DNA of 64,000 nt from Tetradesmus obliquus (Eukaryota > Chlorophyta > Chlorophyceae > Sphaeropleales > Scenedesmaceae), in NCBI GenBank assembly GCA_030272155.1, contig CP126191.1:10376501-10440500 (forward strand). Reading direction: 5' to 3'. Both the position numbers and the translations under genes were made by a program. Shown here piece after piece: positions 58,527-64,000 of the stretch. How positions within the stretch are numbered: position 1 is the stretch's first letter; the number at the start of each line of letters is the position of its first letter. The notes under the pieces were generated by a model, which worked only from the letters and a program-made list of their open reading frames with translations, had not been told where the DNA came from and did no database searches.

Positions 58527-59912
58527 GCGCAGCGCTGCAGAGAGCATTGCAGGCGGAGTGAGGCATCTGCCACAGGCAGAGAAGGAGGATTTGCCAGACA
58601 GCAGATGCGGCGCTGCAGGCAGCAGAGGAGCGAGGCATCTGCAGATGCTACTGGTGCAGGAGAAGAATGAGAATTGCGTGTCGAGCTTGTGGCCAGCAGC
58701 AAGCCTGGCAGTGGCTTGCAGGAAGTGCGGCAGCGCCTGTTATTGCTGGCTGTAGCCACTGCTCGACCATGTAACATCAAATGTGAAGGTATTTCCCAAA
58801 TTTCAGGTGCTTGTTGGAGCTGCCAGCTCCAACCGTCAGTGACGGCGTGCCACAAACGGCGCAGACTGCAAGCTGCCATCAGGGCATTTAGTGTCCTAGT
58901 GGCCATTGCATGGCAGCATGGCTGGTTCAGCTGCACAGCCTTCGCTGACACAGCCGTGCATCCTGCATGCAGCATAACTTCAGATTGTACGTATGCATGC
59001 GATCTGTATAAGGAGTTGCAGCGTGTCTGTGCAGAGCTGCAGGGTCATGTGGATTTGAGCGGGGTACGAAGCACAGGAAACGTCAAATTCGACGAACAGC
59101 TGATCCGCGCGGCACCGTTGCACCAGACAGTTCCAATCAACCAGGTTACACCGTTAAGATTGCTGCCTCCAACAAAACAGCCACACCATCATGACTGCAA
59201 TAAACACCAGGCCACCTGCCGATTGGCATGCCATGCAGTGCTAGCACAGCTTTTGCGCTGACACACGCACCAACAGGATACTGCCCAAGTGCCTCCACGT
59301 CACTGCTATGCAACAAGTTTACACAACAAGAACACAATAGCAAGGGATAGTACAGCATGCTGTTCATACACTGCAAGTGTACAGAGGGCTTGCGCAGCAC
59401 ACGGTATGCAGAGCAAAGCAGCTAGCAGGGAGCTGTGAGAAGCAGCTGCACTGCTGCGCTCCCTGCACGACAAATGGTCATGCAGACATTGCAACATCCC
59501 TACTGCTGCAATGCTAGCACTGCGTGCGACGGCACAAACAAGTACACAAAGCTTACAAGTTGAGACGCGCACACCACGACACGAAACAACTCCCGCCATG
59601 CTTCAGCCTCTTGCAGATGCAACCTGCCATCCCACACCACACCATTTTACACACTCTGGCAACCGGCACTTGCAGCCGGCCACCGAGCACTCGCCTGCTT
59701 CATACGCCTCCGCCGCCAACTATGAAGCAACTCGCCACAAACCAACACAGTGCCGTCAACCATGCACCTCGCATGCATCACCTTATTCTGCTGCTCAGCA
59801 GGCCACAAAGCCTGCCCAGCATTCCGCATCGCTGCTGCTGATGCACATGTAGATGACGGGAACCGCTGCACTTCAACAAGCAGGCACACTAGCTGCTGCT
59901 GCAGCTGCCAGT
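58527..59912. other. Convergent 3' region of cyclophilin and GAPDH
   Basis: No exon found. It holds the 3' UTRs of two converging genes. Candidate GAPDH signals (TTACA on plus) lie at 59647-59651 and 59319-59323. Confidence 0.5.
58770..58774 (+). promoter_or_regulatory. Candidate TGTAA polyadenylation signal of cyclophilin
   Basis: TGTAA 244 bases after the cyclophilin stop codon, a typical distance for chlorophycean genes. Confidence 0.5.

Positions 59913-64000
<4,088 letters not shown>

Overview
The window is nuclear DNA of a green alga, most likely a core chlorophyte of the Scenedesmus/Tetradesmus/Monoraphidium kind. Evidence: GC-rich genes split by many short GT-AG introns, heavy CTG/CAG (polyGln, polyAla) tracts, TGTAA motifs of the chlorophyte polyadenylation type, giant Ser-Pro-rich proteins of the algal wall/matrix type, a plant-type chloroplast cyclophilin and a plant-type AVT amino-acid transporter. 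The lineage is inferred from style, not from a marker gene. All gene models were assembled by eye: every proposed exon chain stays in frame across its GT-AG junctions, and homologous motifs continue across them.

Layout, left to right. (1) 1-2271, minus: Agenet-domain protein running off the left edge. (2) 3126-4602, minus: LRRC57-like leucine-rich-repeat protein, sharing a 442-base divergent promoter with (3) 5045-7482, plus: TLC/LAG1 ceramide-synthase-like membrane protein. (4) 7483-11095: convergent 3' region, no convincing gene. (5) 11096-17723, minus: secreted protein of about 1,716 residues, a choice-of-anchor-L-like domain followed by many PKD-like domains. (6) 19266-39190, minus: a giant gene, 12 exons and about 5,342 residues. 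It has two membrane segments, Cys-rich modules (EGF-like, sushi-like and an unrecognised ACC-ending module), then a 13.2-kb exon of 66-bp and 36-bp minisatellites coding Ser-Pro repeats. (7) 41087-44145: retroelement-like insertion with a 25-bp target-site duplication and an A tail, carrying one long ORF1-like reading frame. (8) 46096-49523, minus: shorter paralogue of the giant gene with the same head but a 21-bp Asp-Pro-Ser-Pro repeat. (9) 50925-54026, minus: AVT/SLC38-like amino-acid transporter. (10) 56082-58526, plus: chloroplast cyclophilin, seven exons. (11) 59913 to the right edge, minus: GAPDH (GapC type) whose introns hold decayed copies of its own exon ends and a long hairpin.

The most unusual part is 11-50 kb: three neighbouring same-strand genes for very large extracellular or membrane-anchored multidomain proteins. 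Two are tandem paralogues that keep the same exon sizes and phases in the head but carry unrelated repeat arrays in the tail. A shared role in the cell wall or extracellular matrix is plausible but is inference. No tRNA, rRNA, CRISPR or organellar feature was found.
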